From assembly GCA_020025755.1 (NCBI GenBank), contig JAHHRO010000013.1, forward strand, positions 1-47,071: 47,071 bases of DNA, in the 5' to 3' direction. Position numbers and translations under genes: made by a program. Positions 1 to 7,988 of this stretch are shown here, piece by piece (positions within the stretch are counted from its first letter, which is position 1; each line of letters begins with the position of its first letter). The DNA comes from Butyricicoccus sp. Lineage in GTDB: Bacteria; Bacillota; Clostridia; Oscillospirales; Butyricicoccaceae. The notes under the pieces were generated by a model that ran no database searches, was not told the origin of the DNA, and saw only the letters and a list, made by a program, of their open reading frames with translations.

Positions 1-54
1 TTTAAGTCGCTTCGCTCCAGATAAAACTGGCACAAAGACTTTTTTGACACTCTG
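1..54 (-). mobile_element. End of a terminator-nested hairpin element (copy D, cut by window edge)
   Basis: The first 54 bases match the distal end of the 214-bp element described at 19653-19916: TTTAAGTCGCTTCGCTCCA followed by a TTTTTTGACA...CTCTG terminus. The terminus read outward is CAGAGTGTCAAAAAAG, close to CAGACTGTCAAAAAAG in the copy at 1607. A Rho-independent terminator hairpin follows directly at 55-80, as in the complete copies. Strand is given in the orientation of the copy at 1607; the rest lies left of the window. Confidence 0.7.
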
Positions 55-80
55 GACCGACCGGATTTCCGGTCGGTTTT
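55..80 (+). terminator. Rho-independent terminator bordering copy D
   Basis: A perfect 9-bp stem (ACCGACCGG, loop ATTT, CCGGTCGGT) ends in TTTT. It sits exactly at the element end, where complete copies carry the second copy of the local terminator. A twin of this hairpin is therefore predicted about 214 bp further left, outside the window. Confidence 0.8.
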
Positions 81-138
81 GCTTTTTGATATAGAATATG
101 ATATCCTGAATGTAAGAGAAAACCATAGGAGGCAGTAT

Positions 139-1569
139 ATGCATCAAACGGAACAGGAAGTACGGCATATTTTTGAATGGCTGTGTGAGACGCCGCACCC
201 TTCGGGTGGAGAGCAGGCACTGGCGCAAAAGATCATGGATCGGTTTGCAGGAATGGGACTGCATCCATGGAAGGATGCATATGGGAATGTGTTCTGCGAT
301 GTACCTGCATCACAGGGGCGCGAGAATGAGCCCTGTGTGGCATTGCAGGCTCATCTGGATATGGTATGTGCAGTGGGCAGCGCAGACTATGTACCGGAGC
401 GTGACCCGATCCATCCGATCGAGCGCGATGGTTGTCTGTGTACCGCAGGGGAATCTTCGCTGGGGGCTGACTGCGGTGCTGGTGCAGCAGTGATGCTTTG
501 GCTCATAGAGCATGTGGAAGATCATCCACCACTCCGTCTCATCTTTACTGTGGAGGAGGAGATCGGCTTACAGGGTGCGCGTCAGCTTGATCCCAAAGGG
601 GTCGAGGGCGTGCGTTCTCTCATCAATACCGATGGTTTTCATTGGGGACGTATCGTGACTGGATCGGCAAGCGGTGTGCGTGAAAGCTATACTCGCTCGC
701 TCACGCTGGCAGATGCGCCCAAGCTGCCAAAGGGACAGGCGTATCGTCTGACTCTGGATGGATTCCAAGGTGGACATTCGGGATTCGATATCGGGCGCAA
801 GCACGAAAATGCGCTCGTGCTGATGGGAGAATTGCTGCGTGAGCTGCGCATGGAGTCCCCGTTCGCACTCATTGATTTTGAGGGTGGCACGGCGTTCAAT
901 GCCATTCCCTACCACTGTCGTGCAGAAGTGCTGACGATCGCGCCTGTGCGTGAGGTGATCGAGTTGATCGCGGCACGGATCGAGGAACGCTGGCAAGCAC
1001 ATGAGCCAAACGGAAAACTGACCATCGAGGAGATCGCACTGCCGGAGCAGGTATGGAACGGGGACGCGGCAAGTGGGCTGCTGACCGTGCTGGGCGGCTT
1101 TGCAGATGGGATATATGCGATGCATGAACGGATTCCGCATGCCGTCGCAGACTCCTCCAATCTGGGGCATGTGTATGTAAAAGATGGGATCATTCATCTG
1201 GATGCCATGATTCGATGCATCAATGCACAGGCAGAGCAGGCACTTCAAACCAGCCATCGCATGGTTGCAGGCATGTGCGGCTTTACCGGAGAAGTTACGA
1301 GCCGCTATCCGGCATGGAAGGAACAGGCAGATGGGTATTTGTGCAGGACGGCGGCTGCCTGCTATCGGAAGGTCACGGGACAGGAGCCGGAGATCATGGT
1401 ACAGCATGTTGGGCTGGAGCCCTCGCTGCTGCTGGAAAAAAATCCGGAAATGGAGTGTATCTGCGTAGGCATGGAACTTGCAGACTGTCACTCTCCCAAG
1501 GAGTGCTGGAAGCTCGATACCATTGTACCATTCGTGCAGATGCTTACTGAACTGATGTGCACTTTATAA
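139..1569 (+). CDS. pepD: Aminoacyl-histidine dipeptidase (peptidase D), M20 family
   Basis: This 476-residue cytosolic zinc metallopeptidase should hydrolyse dipeptides such as Xaa-His. It has the M20C layout: an N-terminal HPSGGEQ segment, the metal-binding ALQAHLDMV motif near residue 90, a SSLGADCGAG segment matching the TLGADNGIG region of PepD, the catalytic EEE of FTVEEEIGLQGARQLD, the lid-domain GFQGGHSG, and a C-terminal CVGMELADCHSPKE that supplies the last metal ligand. Length fits the family at about 480 residues. I start at ATG 139 because AGGAGG lies 7 bases upstream; an in-frame ATG at 79 overlaps the preceding terminator and has no ribosome site. It is monocistronic and convergent with cobB, with a hairpin element between them. 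Confidence 0.93.
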   Translation: MHQTEQEVRHIFEWLCETPHPSGGEQALAQKIMDRFAGMGLHPWKDAYGNVFCDVPASQGRENEPCVALQAHLDMVCAVGSADYVPERDPIHPIERDGCLCTAGESSLGADCGAGAAVMLWLIEHVEDHPPLRLIFTVEEEIGLQGARQLDPKGVEGVRSLINTDGFHWGRIVTGSASGVRESYTRSLTLADAPKLPKGQAYRLTLDGFQGGHSGFDIGRKHENALVLMGELLRELRMESPFALIDFEGGTAFNAIPYHCRAEVLTIAPVREVIELIAARIEERWQAHEPNGKLTIEEIALPEQVWNGDAASGLLTVLGGFADGIYAMHERIPHAVADSSNLGHVYVKDGIIHLDAMIRCINAQAEQALQTSHRMVAGMCGFTGEVTSRYPAWKEQADGYLCRTAAACYRKVTGQEPEIMVQHVGLEPSLLLEKNPEMECICVGMELADCHSPKECWKLDTIVPFVQMLTELMCTL

Positions 1570-1576
1570 AGAAGAA

Positions 1577-1606
1577 AAGCCCCAAACCAGATAAGGTTTG
1601 GGGCTT
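1577..1606. terminator. pepD terminator, left copy of a duplicated hairpin
   Basis: A 12-bp stem (AAGCCCCAAACC / GGTTTGGGGCTT, loop AGATAA) stands 8 bases after the pepD stop. An almost identical hairpin, one base different, lies at 1821-1850 on the other side of the element. The left copy keeps the A-rich tract GAAGAAAA, so it can act for leftward transcripts. Confidence 0.85.
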
Positions 1607-1820
1607 CAGACTGTCAAAAAAGCCTTTTTGCAGTTTTCGTGTGGAGCAAAGTGACTTAAAATTTTCAAAAACCAAGGACATGAGCCTTGGTTTTTGCCCA
1701 CGACCCGCGCCATCGGGCGCGAAACCGGGGGTATCAGAGCCAGTTTCTACCGGAACTGGCTCTGTATCTAGGGGGACTGGGTTCCCCTGGAAAGGCTGTC
1801 GAAGGTTCTTCGACAGCCTC
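1607..1820 (-). mobile_element. Terminator-nested hairpin element, copy A (214 bp)
   Basis: This noncoding element has the same length as copy B and carries the same ordered hairpins. Read left to right: terminus CAGACTGTCAAAAAAG, a CCAAGGACATGAGCCTTGG hairpin, a GCGCC/GGCGC hairpin, an AGAGCCAGTT/AACTGGCTCT hairpin, a CCAGGGG/CCCCTAG-type hairpin (on the other strand), and a terminal GGCTGTCGAA/TTCGACAGCC hairpin. It is bounded on both sides by the same terminator stem-loop (1577-1606 and 1821-1850). Apparent reading frames through it are by-products of the palindromes. Strand is arbitrary: copies B and C are plus. Confidence 0.8.
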
Positions 1821-1850
1821 AAGCCCCAGACCAGATAAGGTTTGGGGCTT
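1821..1850. terminator. pepD/cobB terminator, right copy of the duplicated hairpin
   Basis: This is the second copy of the 1577-1606 hairpin, differing by one base in the left arm (AAGCCCCAGACC). Instead of a T tract it is followed directly by AGACTGTCAAAAG, the start of another element copy. Confidence 0.8.
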
Positions 1851-1931
1851 AGACTGTCAAAAGTCTTTTCACTATTTTGTTTTGGAACGAAGCGACCCCA
1901 AATTTTCAAGATTCAAGGACATGAACCTTGG
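1851..1931 (-). mobile_element. Truncated tandem copy of the hairpin element (copy A')
   Basis: The sequence after the second terminator starts AGACTGTCAAAAGTCTTTTC and continues through the GGAACGAAGCGAC, AAATTTTCAAGA and CAAGGACATGAACCTTGG segments, in the order seen at the left end of copy A. It stops after the first hairpin, one base before the cobB stop codon. The retained CAAGG/CCTTG hairpin may now serve as the cobB transcript end. Confidence 0.65.
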
Positions 1932-1932
1932 A

Positions 1933-2649
<717 letters not shown>

Positions 2650-2663
2650 CAAAACACCTCGAT

Positions 2664-3185
2664 TTATTCAATAATGGTGATCATGGAATCCTTGCGCGGC
2701 TTGGGGCTGGTCGGGGCTGCGGCATAGCCGAGCGCGATTGAGCCAATGACGATATGATCCTCAGGGATGCCATACTGGGTCAGCAGGGGACGGATGGTTG
2801 GGTCATCGGTCAAAGGACGCAGCTGATTGATCCAGCAGGTCGAGATGCCGAGGGATTCTGCGGCCAGCAGCATGGTTTGGATTGCTGCTGCACCATCGGG
2901 AAATGCATGTACTTCATCACGCTGATAGGAAACGATGATATGACAGGGAGCACCGTAAAAATTATAGCTGGAGCCGCGGTTGTCTGCTTGTGCAACTGCG
3001 CGTGCAAGGGACAGGCATTTTTCTGCGTTGCGAATGGCAGAGAAGTGCCAAAGCTGCTTGCCCATTCCGGTCGGTGCCCACTGACCAGCCTCCAGAATGG
3101 TTTCCAGATCGGAGCGGCTTACTTGTCTGTCGGTAAACGCACGCGTAGAACGGCGTGTATGGATCACAGATAAGACTTCGTTCAT
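2664..3185 (-). CDS. Nitroreductase-family FMN oxidoreductase
   Basis: The 173-residue protein belongs to the NfsB/FRP nitroreductase superfamily. The FMN-binding RRSTRAFTDRQV segment occupies residues 12-23, followed by ILEAGQWAPTGMGKQLWHF (about 31-49) for the second flavin contact, and GSIALGYAAAP near the C terminus. It is at the short end for the family. The physiological substrate cannot be read from sequence; a flavin-dependent NAD(P)H reductase of quinones, nitro compounds or enones is the usual role. GGGAGG lies 9 bases before the ATG. It is first gene of an operon with cobB, driven by the promoter at 3223-3251. Confidence 0.85.
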   Translation of the reverse strand: MNEVLSVIHTRRSTRAFTDRQVSRSDLETILEAGQWAPTGMGKQLWHFSAIRNAEKCLSLARAVAQADNRGSSYNFYGAPCHIIVSYQRDEVHAFPDGAAAIQTMLLAAESLGISTCWINQLRPLTDDPTIRPLLTQYGIPEDHIVIGSIALGYAAAPTSPKPRKDSMITIIE

Positions 3186-3222
3186 TGGATAGAACCTCCC
3201 AAAGCAATAAAATCATACATAC

Positions 3223-3251
3223 AGTATAGTCTTATGCATTCTTGAATGCAA
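3223..3251 (-). promoter_or_regulatory. Sigma-A promoter of the nitroreductase-cobB operon
   Basis: On the minus strand, TTGCAT (-35) and TATACT (-10) are separated by 17 bases. The -10 ends about 38 bases before the nitroreductase ATG. Confidence 0.6.
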
Positions 3252-3264
3252 GCGAGGAAATGGT

Positions 3265-3289
3265 AAAATATACAGGTCATTTTAAATTT
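3265..3289. repeat. 25-bp flank shared with 13462-13486 (split target duplication?)
   Basis: This 25-mer (AAAATATACAGGTCATTTTA...) is a perfect inverted match to 13462-13486. Each copy stops one base from an IS terminal repeat. The relation is what a target-site duplication would look like after an inversion between the two IS copies. Confidence 0.6.
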
Positions 3290-3290
3290 T

Positions 3291-4136
3291 GTAGGTTTGT
3301 CAAACATGTTGGACAGTAAACTCCGAAGGAGAAAGCCAAGCCAGAGGTCTCATAGGTAAGTTGTTAGAGCGGCGGTTATGAATTACAAGCTGCTTTGCAA
3401 AGTCGTCCAGAGAGAAGAAGGAATGACAGGAATACAACCGTTTTTGGTCTTGACGGTGGCTGCGCTCCACCTTGCCGTTATGACGTGGTGTGTAGGGCCG
3501 AATCAGTTTATGGCGAATGCCAAGTTCAGAAGCAGTCTTCTCAAATAGAGTAGGTAAATTCCGCTTGTCGTTGGAAAAACGGTTGGTAAATTCAAAACTG
3601 TTGTCTGTTTGGATACACTCCACATAAATCCCATGCTTTGCATACCACTAGTTTTCTTAGAAAATCGGCTGAAGAATAGGTGGATTGTTCAGGATAAGCA
3701 GCCAAAAGGCGTAATCTGGTGAACTCATCTATTGCGGTGTATTGGTAAAGTTTGAGTTTTGGATCTGCAATGCAGCGACGCGGAACGACCTTGACATCTA
3801 CTTGCACCCAGTCACTTAGATGCGTCATCTGCTCATAGGGATTTGAGATGTAGTGTGCCTGCTTTTTTGAAGGCTGATTTTTGTACATTATTTTTGGGGA
3901 GAGGCTACTTTGCGACAGCCCCCTTGTTATACTTCCGGCTTGCTTAGCTCACACCATATTTTGCTGCATATTTCATGAACGATTGCTGATATGCCATGTC
4001 TTGTGTTATACATTTATTCATGAAGGATATGACCTCCTCTCGTTAAAGTTGTGTGTGGTAACTTAACTATAACGCATGAGACCGTATCCTTCATCCTTTT
4101 TTATTCAATTGTCCAATATGTATTGTACACCTACAC
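3291..4136 (-). mobile_element. Degenerate insertion sequence, IS481-like DDE transposase
   Basis: The element is bounded by imperfect inverted repeats: GTAGGTTTGTCAAACATGTT at 3291 and, on the minus strand, GTGTAGGTGTACAATACATA ending at 4136. Both continue into TTGGACA. The transposase inside is broken (see 3300-4021). The element is short for its type because the middle of the N-terminal region is missing. A smaller relative lies at 13488-13885 in opposite orientation. Confidence 0.75.
3300..4021 (-). pseudogene. Transposase pseudogene of the IS at 3291-4136
   Basis: Translation begins at ATG 4021 behind an AGGAGG site with MNKCITQDMAYQQS...KYGVS, then meets an in-frame TAA where related transposases continue with ASRKYNK. 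A deletion follows. The catalytic core resumes near 3888 with YKNQPSKKQAHYI...WVQVDVKVV (first Asp), shifts frame near 3650, and ends with ECIQTDNSFEFTNRF (second Asp) and GKVERSHRQDQKRLYS (Glu). The DDE triad is thus recognisable but spread over two frames after a nonsense codon, so the gene is dead. Family assignment to IS481-like rve-fold transposases comes from motif pattern. Confidence 0.8.
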
Positions 4137-4160
4137 ACAATATGTATTCTACACCTACAC
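4137..4160. repeat. Extra partial copy of the IS outer terminal repeat
   Basis: Immediately outside the right IS end, TATGTATTCTACACCTACAC repeats the outer part of the terminal repeat (TATGTATTGTACACCTACAC). It may be a second transposase binding site or the relic of an adjacent copy. Confidence 0.5.
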
Positions 4161-4224
4161 TTTATATTGACAAGTCTATATGGGATGCCTATAATGAAAA
4201 TGATCAACAACTGCATATGTGTTT

Positions 4225-4425
4225 TGGTAGCATTCTGCACTGCGCAGAAATTTTGCTTTAAATGGGAATGTGGTGAAAACCCACAGCAGCCCTCTCTACT
4301 GTAAAGACGACAAGCACCGCATATACCACTGTTCAACGGGTTTGAACGGGAAGGGCGGCGTAAGGAAGACTCTGAGCCAGGAGACCAGCCAACCCACAAG
4401 GAATACACGCTTTTCGGCGGGGAAA
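4225..4425 (+). ncRNA. Cobalamin (B12) riboswitch aptamer
   Basis: The conserved B12-box elements occur in order: GGGAATGTGGTGAAAACCCA with GCAGCC and CTACTGTAA (4264-4305), ACCACTG (4325-4331), GGGAAGGGCGG (4349-4359), and GAGCCAGGAGACCAGCC (4374-4390). A hairpin CGCTTTTC/GGGAAAAGCG (4409-4430) matches the peripheral helix that kisses the core. An intrinsic terminator follows at 4468-4499, ahead of the transporter start at 4548, so adenosyl- or another cobalamin is expected to cause termination. The outer helix boundaries are approximate. Confidence 0.92.
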
Positions 4426-4467
4426 AGCGATCTTCGTTCATGGACTCTCTATGATTTCAGATTTTAC

Positions 4468-4499
4468 ATACCTTCCCGTATCTGGGAGGGTATTTTTTA
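4468..4499 (+). terminator. Expression-platform terminator of the B12 riboswitch
   Basis: ATACCTTCCC and GGGAGGGTAT form a 10-bp stem with one G-T wobble around loop GTATCT, followed by TTTTTT. Its position between aptamer and start codon marks it as the regulated attenuator. Confidence 0.85.
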
Positions 4500-4547
4500 T
4501 GTCTTGCGGTCCATACCAAACACATATGAAACAGAAAGGAGTACACA

Positions 4548-6128
4548 ATGAAAAAAACGATCCTATCCCGTTTGCTGTGCATCGTCAGCGTATTTTCCCT
4601 GATTTTAAGCGGCTGCGGTAACACAGGTACGCAAACCACCGCAAATCCAAACACGAACACCGATCAGGAGATCGTGTTTGCCGCCTCCCGTGACCAATGC
4701 CCTGGAGAGCAGGATGCCTACTACGCCTCGATGTCGCTTGGCATCTGGGAGCCGCTCATCACCAAGGATGCGAGTGGAAAGCCCATTCCAGCCCTTGCGA
4801 GCAGCTGGGAACACAACGAGGACTCTACGGTTTGGACCTTCCACCTGCAAAATGATGTCACATTCTCCAACGGTACCCCATTCAATTCCGATATCGTGCT
4901 GGCAAACTTTGACCGCATGAAGAAAGGACCTTTTGAATCCTCCTTCTATGGCATGAACCTCGAAACACTGTATCCCAATTTGCTCTCTTATGAGAAAATT
5001 GATGACTTCACTGTTGTCCTGACTCTGGACAAGCCACAGCCGCTGCTGGATTATTCCATGGTCAATTATGGCTCTGCCATGTTTGAACCTTCCTGCTTTT
5101 CTGAGGATGGCAGCTTCAACGGCTTCGCCATTGGAACAGGTCCTTATGTCGTAACCGAGAATGTACTGGGTCAGTATGCGGTCATCGAGCGCAATGAAAC
5201 CTACTGGGGCACATCCGGCATTACCAAGAAATTCCGGTTCAAGGTCATCCCTGATCCAGAGACTCGCTATTCTGCACTGCGTGCCGGTGAGGTGCAAGGG
5301 CTTTGCGATCTTGGCGCGATCTCTCCAGCGCAGGCTGCCGAGCTTTCTTCCGATCCCAATTACCATGTTTCCGTTGGCGATTCCGGCATTACGCATTTCC
5401 TAAACGTCAATGGCGGCGCGTTCCCTTTCTCCGATGTGCGTATGCGCGAAGGTCTGTCCCTGCTCCTTGACCGCAAGACCATCGTTGACAGCTTCTTCAA
5501 CGGCTGCGGCATCCCTGCCGGCGGCTTCCTCAGCTATACCAGCCCGTTCTATCAGGAGCAGCCTGTCCAACACGATCCGGAAAAGGGTGCAGATCTGATC
5601 CGCGAGGTCGTTGGCAATCAAGCCATTGAGCTGCTTTTCCTCCTTCCCAACGTGGATGCCAACCGATATCCCTATCAGGAGACTGCCGAGTATATCCAGT
5701 CCCTGCTGGAAAATATCGAGGGCACAAACATCAAAGTCAACATCCAGCTCATGGATTGGGGTCCATGCAAGGATGAAATGGCAGCCGGAAAATATAACCT
5801 GTGCCTGAAGATTCAGGGGCTGCCCTCTGCAAATCCGCTTTCTCTGTTTAAAAACTTTATGGCGAGCGATGGCAGTACCAACAAGAACTATGGTCTTGGC
5901 TACCATAACGAGCAAGCCGATGCACTCATCAATGAGGCAAAGACAAGCGTGGATGTCAAGCGTCTGACCGAGATCTATACGCAGCTGCAAGAGATCTCTG
6001 CAAAGGACTTTCCAAATATCCCTGTTATGTATTCGCAGGAGGTCGTCGCATCCTCCAGCAAGATCACAGGCTATGAGGCCTCTGTTTATGGCTTGACCGG
6101 ATTTACGCAGGTCGGCTGGGCAAAATAA
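4548..6128 (+). CDS. Nik/Dpp-type ABC transporter substrate-binding lipoprotein (B12-regulated)
   Basis: This 526-residue extracytoplasmic lipoprotein has a lipobox LILSGC with the acylated Cys near residue 23, a Thr/Asn-rich linker, and a SBP_bac_5 fold: SLGIWEPLITKDASGKPIPALASSW, the DVTFSNGTPFNSDIVLANFDR signature (about residues 104-124), and GTGPYVV. The family binds peptides, nickel or metal chelates. Placement behind a cobalamin riboswitch suggests cobalt, a cobalt chelate or a corrinoid precursor rather than nickel or peptides; that is inference. GAAAGGAG precedes the ATG. It is the first gene of a six-gene operon and is separated from the permease by a hairpin. The metal-ligand residues of NikA cannot be assigned by eye. 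Confidence 0.87.
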   Translation: MKKTILSRLLCIVSVFSLILSGCGNTGTQTTANPNTNTDQEIVFAASRDQCPGEQDAYYASMSLGIWEPLITKDASGKPIPALASSWEHNEDSTVWTFHLQNDVTFSNGTPFNSDIVLANFDRMKKGPFESSFYGMNLETLYPNLLSYEKIDDFTVVLTLDKPQPLLDYSMVNYGSAMFEPSCFSEDGSFNGFAIGTGPYVVTENVLGQYAVIERNETYWGTSGITKKFRFKVIPDPETRYSALRAGEVQGLCDLGAISPAQAAELSSDPNYHVSVGDSGITHFLNVNGGAFPFSDVRMREGLSLLLDRKTIVDSFFNGCGIPAGGFLSYTSPFYQEQPVQHDPEKGADLIREVVGNQAIELLFLLPNVDANRYPYQETAEYIQSLLENIEGTNIKVNIQLMDWGPCKDEMAAGKYNLCLKIQGLPSANPLSLFKNFMASDGSTNKNYGLGYHNEQADALINEAKTSVDVKRLTEIYTQLQEISAKDFPNIPVMYSQEVVASSSKITGYEASVYGLTGFTQVGWAK

Positions 6129-6167
6129 AACAACAAAGCCTCCGTGGCGTACGGGGGCTTTGTTGTT
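6129..6167 (+). terminator. Strong intraoperonic hairpin after the binding-protein gene
   Basis: A 17-base arm (AACAACAAAGCCTCCGT) pairs with ACGGGGGCTTTGTTGTT, with one G-T pair, around a 5-base loop, directly after the TAA. The tail TTGTTGTTATCC is a weak T tract. It probably lets some readthrough pass and stabilises the upstream mRNA, giving more binding protein than permease. Confidence 0.6.
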
Positions 6168-6201
6168 ATCCACCCTACATTTTGAAAAGGTAGGTGAACC
6201 T

Positions 6202-7155
6202 ATGTCAATTTTGAAATACATCTGCCGCAGGCTCCTGATTTTGATTCCCGTTCTGCTCGGCATTTCTCTTGCCGCGTTTCTTTTGGGACGGATCGCACCC
6301 GGTGATCCCGTGGACGATGCCCTGTTTCGCATTGGGGTGGAATTCCCCACAGAGTCTGACCGCGCCGATATGCGAGCAGGACTCGGATTAGACAAGCCGC
6401 TTCCCGTTCAATACTGGACTTGGCTGCAAAGAACCTTACAAGGGGATCTGGGGCACTCCTATATCGGCAATCGCGACATTGCCGACGAACTGCTCACTCG
6501 CTTACCCATCACGCTGAAGCTCTCGCTTTCCGCCTTGTTGACAACCATCCTTCTCGGCATTGGCGGCGGCATCCTGATGGCAGCCTGCCGCGGTACTTTT
6601 TGGGAAGCCCTGTTAAAATCGCTTTCCTCCCTGCTCCTGTCGATCCCCAGCTTTTGGATCGCTCTCTTTCTCATTACGATTTTCGCCGAACAGCTTCATC
6701 TCCTGCCCACAAGCGGTTTGGATTCCGGGGTTCGTTCTCTTATCCTTCCCACCATTGCACTTGCATCGGCAAACATCGGCGCAACTGCTCGCCTGACTGA
6801 TGCCAATATCCGAGCCGAGCTGAGCCAGCAGTACATCATTACAGCCAATGCAAAGGGGCTATCCCCACGCGCCGTCATGCTCCACCATGCTTTCCGCAAT
6901 TCACTTATTCCGATCATCACACTGGTCGGCAACTATTTTGGCGGCATTCTGGGCGGCAGCACCATTATAGAAACCATTTTTGCCATTCCTGGATTGGGAA
7001 GCTATGTACTTTCCGCCATTCAAAACCGCGATTATCCCGTCATTCAGGGCTATGTACTCATCACAGGCACGACCTTCGTACTCATCACCCTTGCGATCGA
7101 CCTGCTGTATCTGGTGGTCGATCCAAAGATCCGCATTCAGGGGGACGCAGCATGA
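6202..7155 (+). CDS. ABC transporter permease, NikB/DppB-like
   Basis: This 317-residue inner-membrane permease has the DppB/NikB architecture: a first membrane helix (ILIPVLLGISLAAFLLGRIAPGDP), an extracellular segment with GLDKPLPVQYWTWLQRTLQGDLGHS, then a BPD_transp_1 domain with the EAA-like loop NAKGLSPRAVMLHHAFRNSLIPIIT that docks on the ATPases, and a terminal DLLYLVVDPKIR. The APGDP motif after helix one is typical of this family. I start at ATG 6202, preceded by AGGTGA; an upstream in-frame ATG at 6160 lies inside the hairpin. The stop overlaps the next start by four bases (ATGA). Confidence 0.88.
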   Translation: MSILKYICRRLLILIPVLLGISLAAFLLGRIAPGDPVDDALFRIGVEFPTESDRADMRAGLGLDKPLPVQYWTWLQRTLQGDLGHSYIGNRDIADELLTRLPITLKLSLSALLTTILLGIGGGILMAACRGTFWEALLKSLSSLLLSIPSFWIALFLITIFAEQLHLLPTSGLDSGVRSLILPTIALASANIGATARLTDANIRAELSQQYIITANAKGLSPRAVMLHHAFRNSLIPIITLVGNYFGGILGGSTIIETIFAIPGLGSYVLSAIQNRDYPVIQGYVLITGTTFVLITLAIDLLYLVVDPKIRIQGDAA

Positions 7156-7988
7156 CACAACGAAAAAAACAGACTCTCAAACTGATCGCCGTCAGCAGCA
7201 TTCTGGCACTGATCGTACTTATGACCATTTTTGCACCCCATCTCGCACCCTATGACCCCACTGCGGTGCAAATGGATCAGCGGCTGCTTGCGCCCTGCGC
7301 CGCACATCCGTTGGGTACGGACGCCCTCGGGCGTGATGTGCTGAGCCGTGTGATCTATGGCGGCCGCGCCTCGCTCCTGCTTGCAGTGATTGCGACCTGC
7401 TGTTCTATGGGTGCAGGTCTTTTCATCGGTATCCTTGCCGGATACTGTGAAGGGGTCGTTGATATGATCATTTCAGGGATCTCAAATATCTTTCAGGGAC
7501 TGCCCAGCACCATCCTGATGATCGCACTGGTCGGCGTTCTGGGCAGCAGCAGCTCCAGTATCGTTTTGGCTCTGGTTGTGACCTCATGGGTAGGGTTCTC
7601 CCGTCTGGTACGCGGCGAAGTACTCAAGGTCAAGCAGGAACTCTACATCGAAGGTATGCGCTGCATCGGTGCCAGCCACTGGCATATCATCTGGCGACAT
7701 ATTCTGCCCAATATCCGCACCAACCTGATTGTCCTGTTTACAACCCGTGTTGGACGCGTCGTGCTTTCCGTTGCAGGGCTCAGCTATCTTGGGCTCGGCA
7801 TCCAGCCGCCTACCCCTGACTGGGGCGAAATGATCAGTGGTTCCGCACGGCGTTATTTTCGCTCTGCGCCCCATCTGCTGTGGGCACCCGGCATTTGTAT
7901 CATCCTGCTTACCCTTTCGATCCATCTGCTCGGTGATTTTCTGCGCGACTGGTTCGATGTCAAACAGGATTTGGTGAAAGAACTATGA
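7152..7988 (+). CDS. ABC transporter permease, NikC/DppC-like
   Basis: The second permease, 278 residues, pairs with the NikB-like protein. It starts with a short cytosolic N terminus and one membrane helix, followed by APYDPTAVQMDQRLLAPCAAHPLGTDALGRDVLSRVIYGGRASL, the standard DppC/NikC signature. The coupling loop is GMRCIGASHWHIIWRHILPNI. It ends FLRDWFDVKQDL, also typical. It overlaps both neighbours by four bases, indicating translational coupling in the operon. Substrate identity follows that of the complex. Confidence 0.88.
   Translation: MTQRKKQTLKLIAVSSILALIVLMTIFAPHLAPYDPTAVQMDQRLLAPCAAHPLGTDALGRDVLSRVIYGGRASLLLAVIATCCSMGAGLFIGILAGYCEGVVDMIISGISNIFQGLPSTILMIALVGVLGSSSSSIVLALVVTSWVGFSRLVRGEVLKVKQELYIEGMRCIGASHWHIIWRHILPNIRTNLIVLFTTRVGRVVLSVAGLSYLGLGIQPPTPDWGEMISGSARRYFRSAPHLLWAPGICIILLTLSIHLLGDFLRDWFDVKQDLVKEL

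Noticed and set aside
568..1491. 307-aa minus-strand open frame inside pepD
   Set aside because: Antisense to an intact, motif-complete peptidase, Cys- and Arg-rich composition of a shadow frame, no ribosome site.
3893..4018. Search for a second gene between the transposase core and the riboswitch
   Set aside because: The only coherent translation is the truncated transposase N terminus on the minus strand; the plus-strand frames of about 60 aa lack ribosome sites.
4108..4160. Tandem TGTATTxTACACCTACAC units considered as an operator array for the B12 operon
   Set aside because: They match the terminal repeat of the adjacent IS and lie before the riboswitch, so IS origin is simpler.
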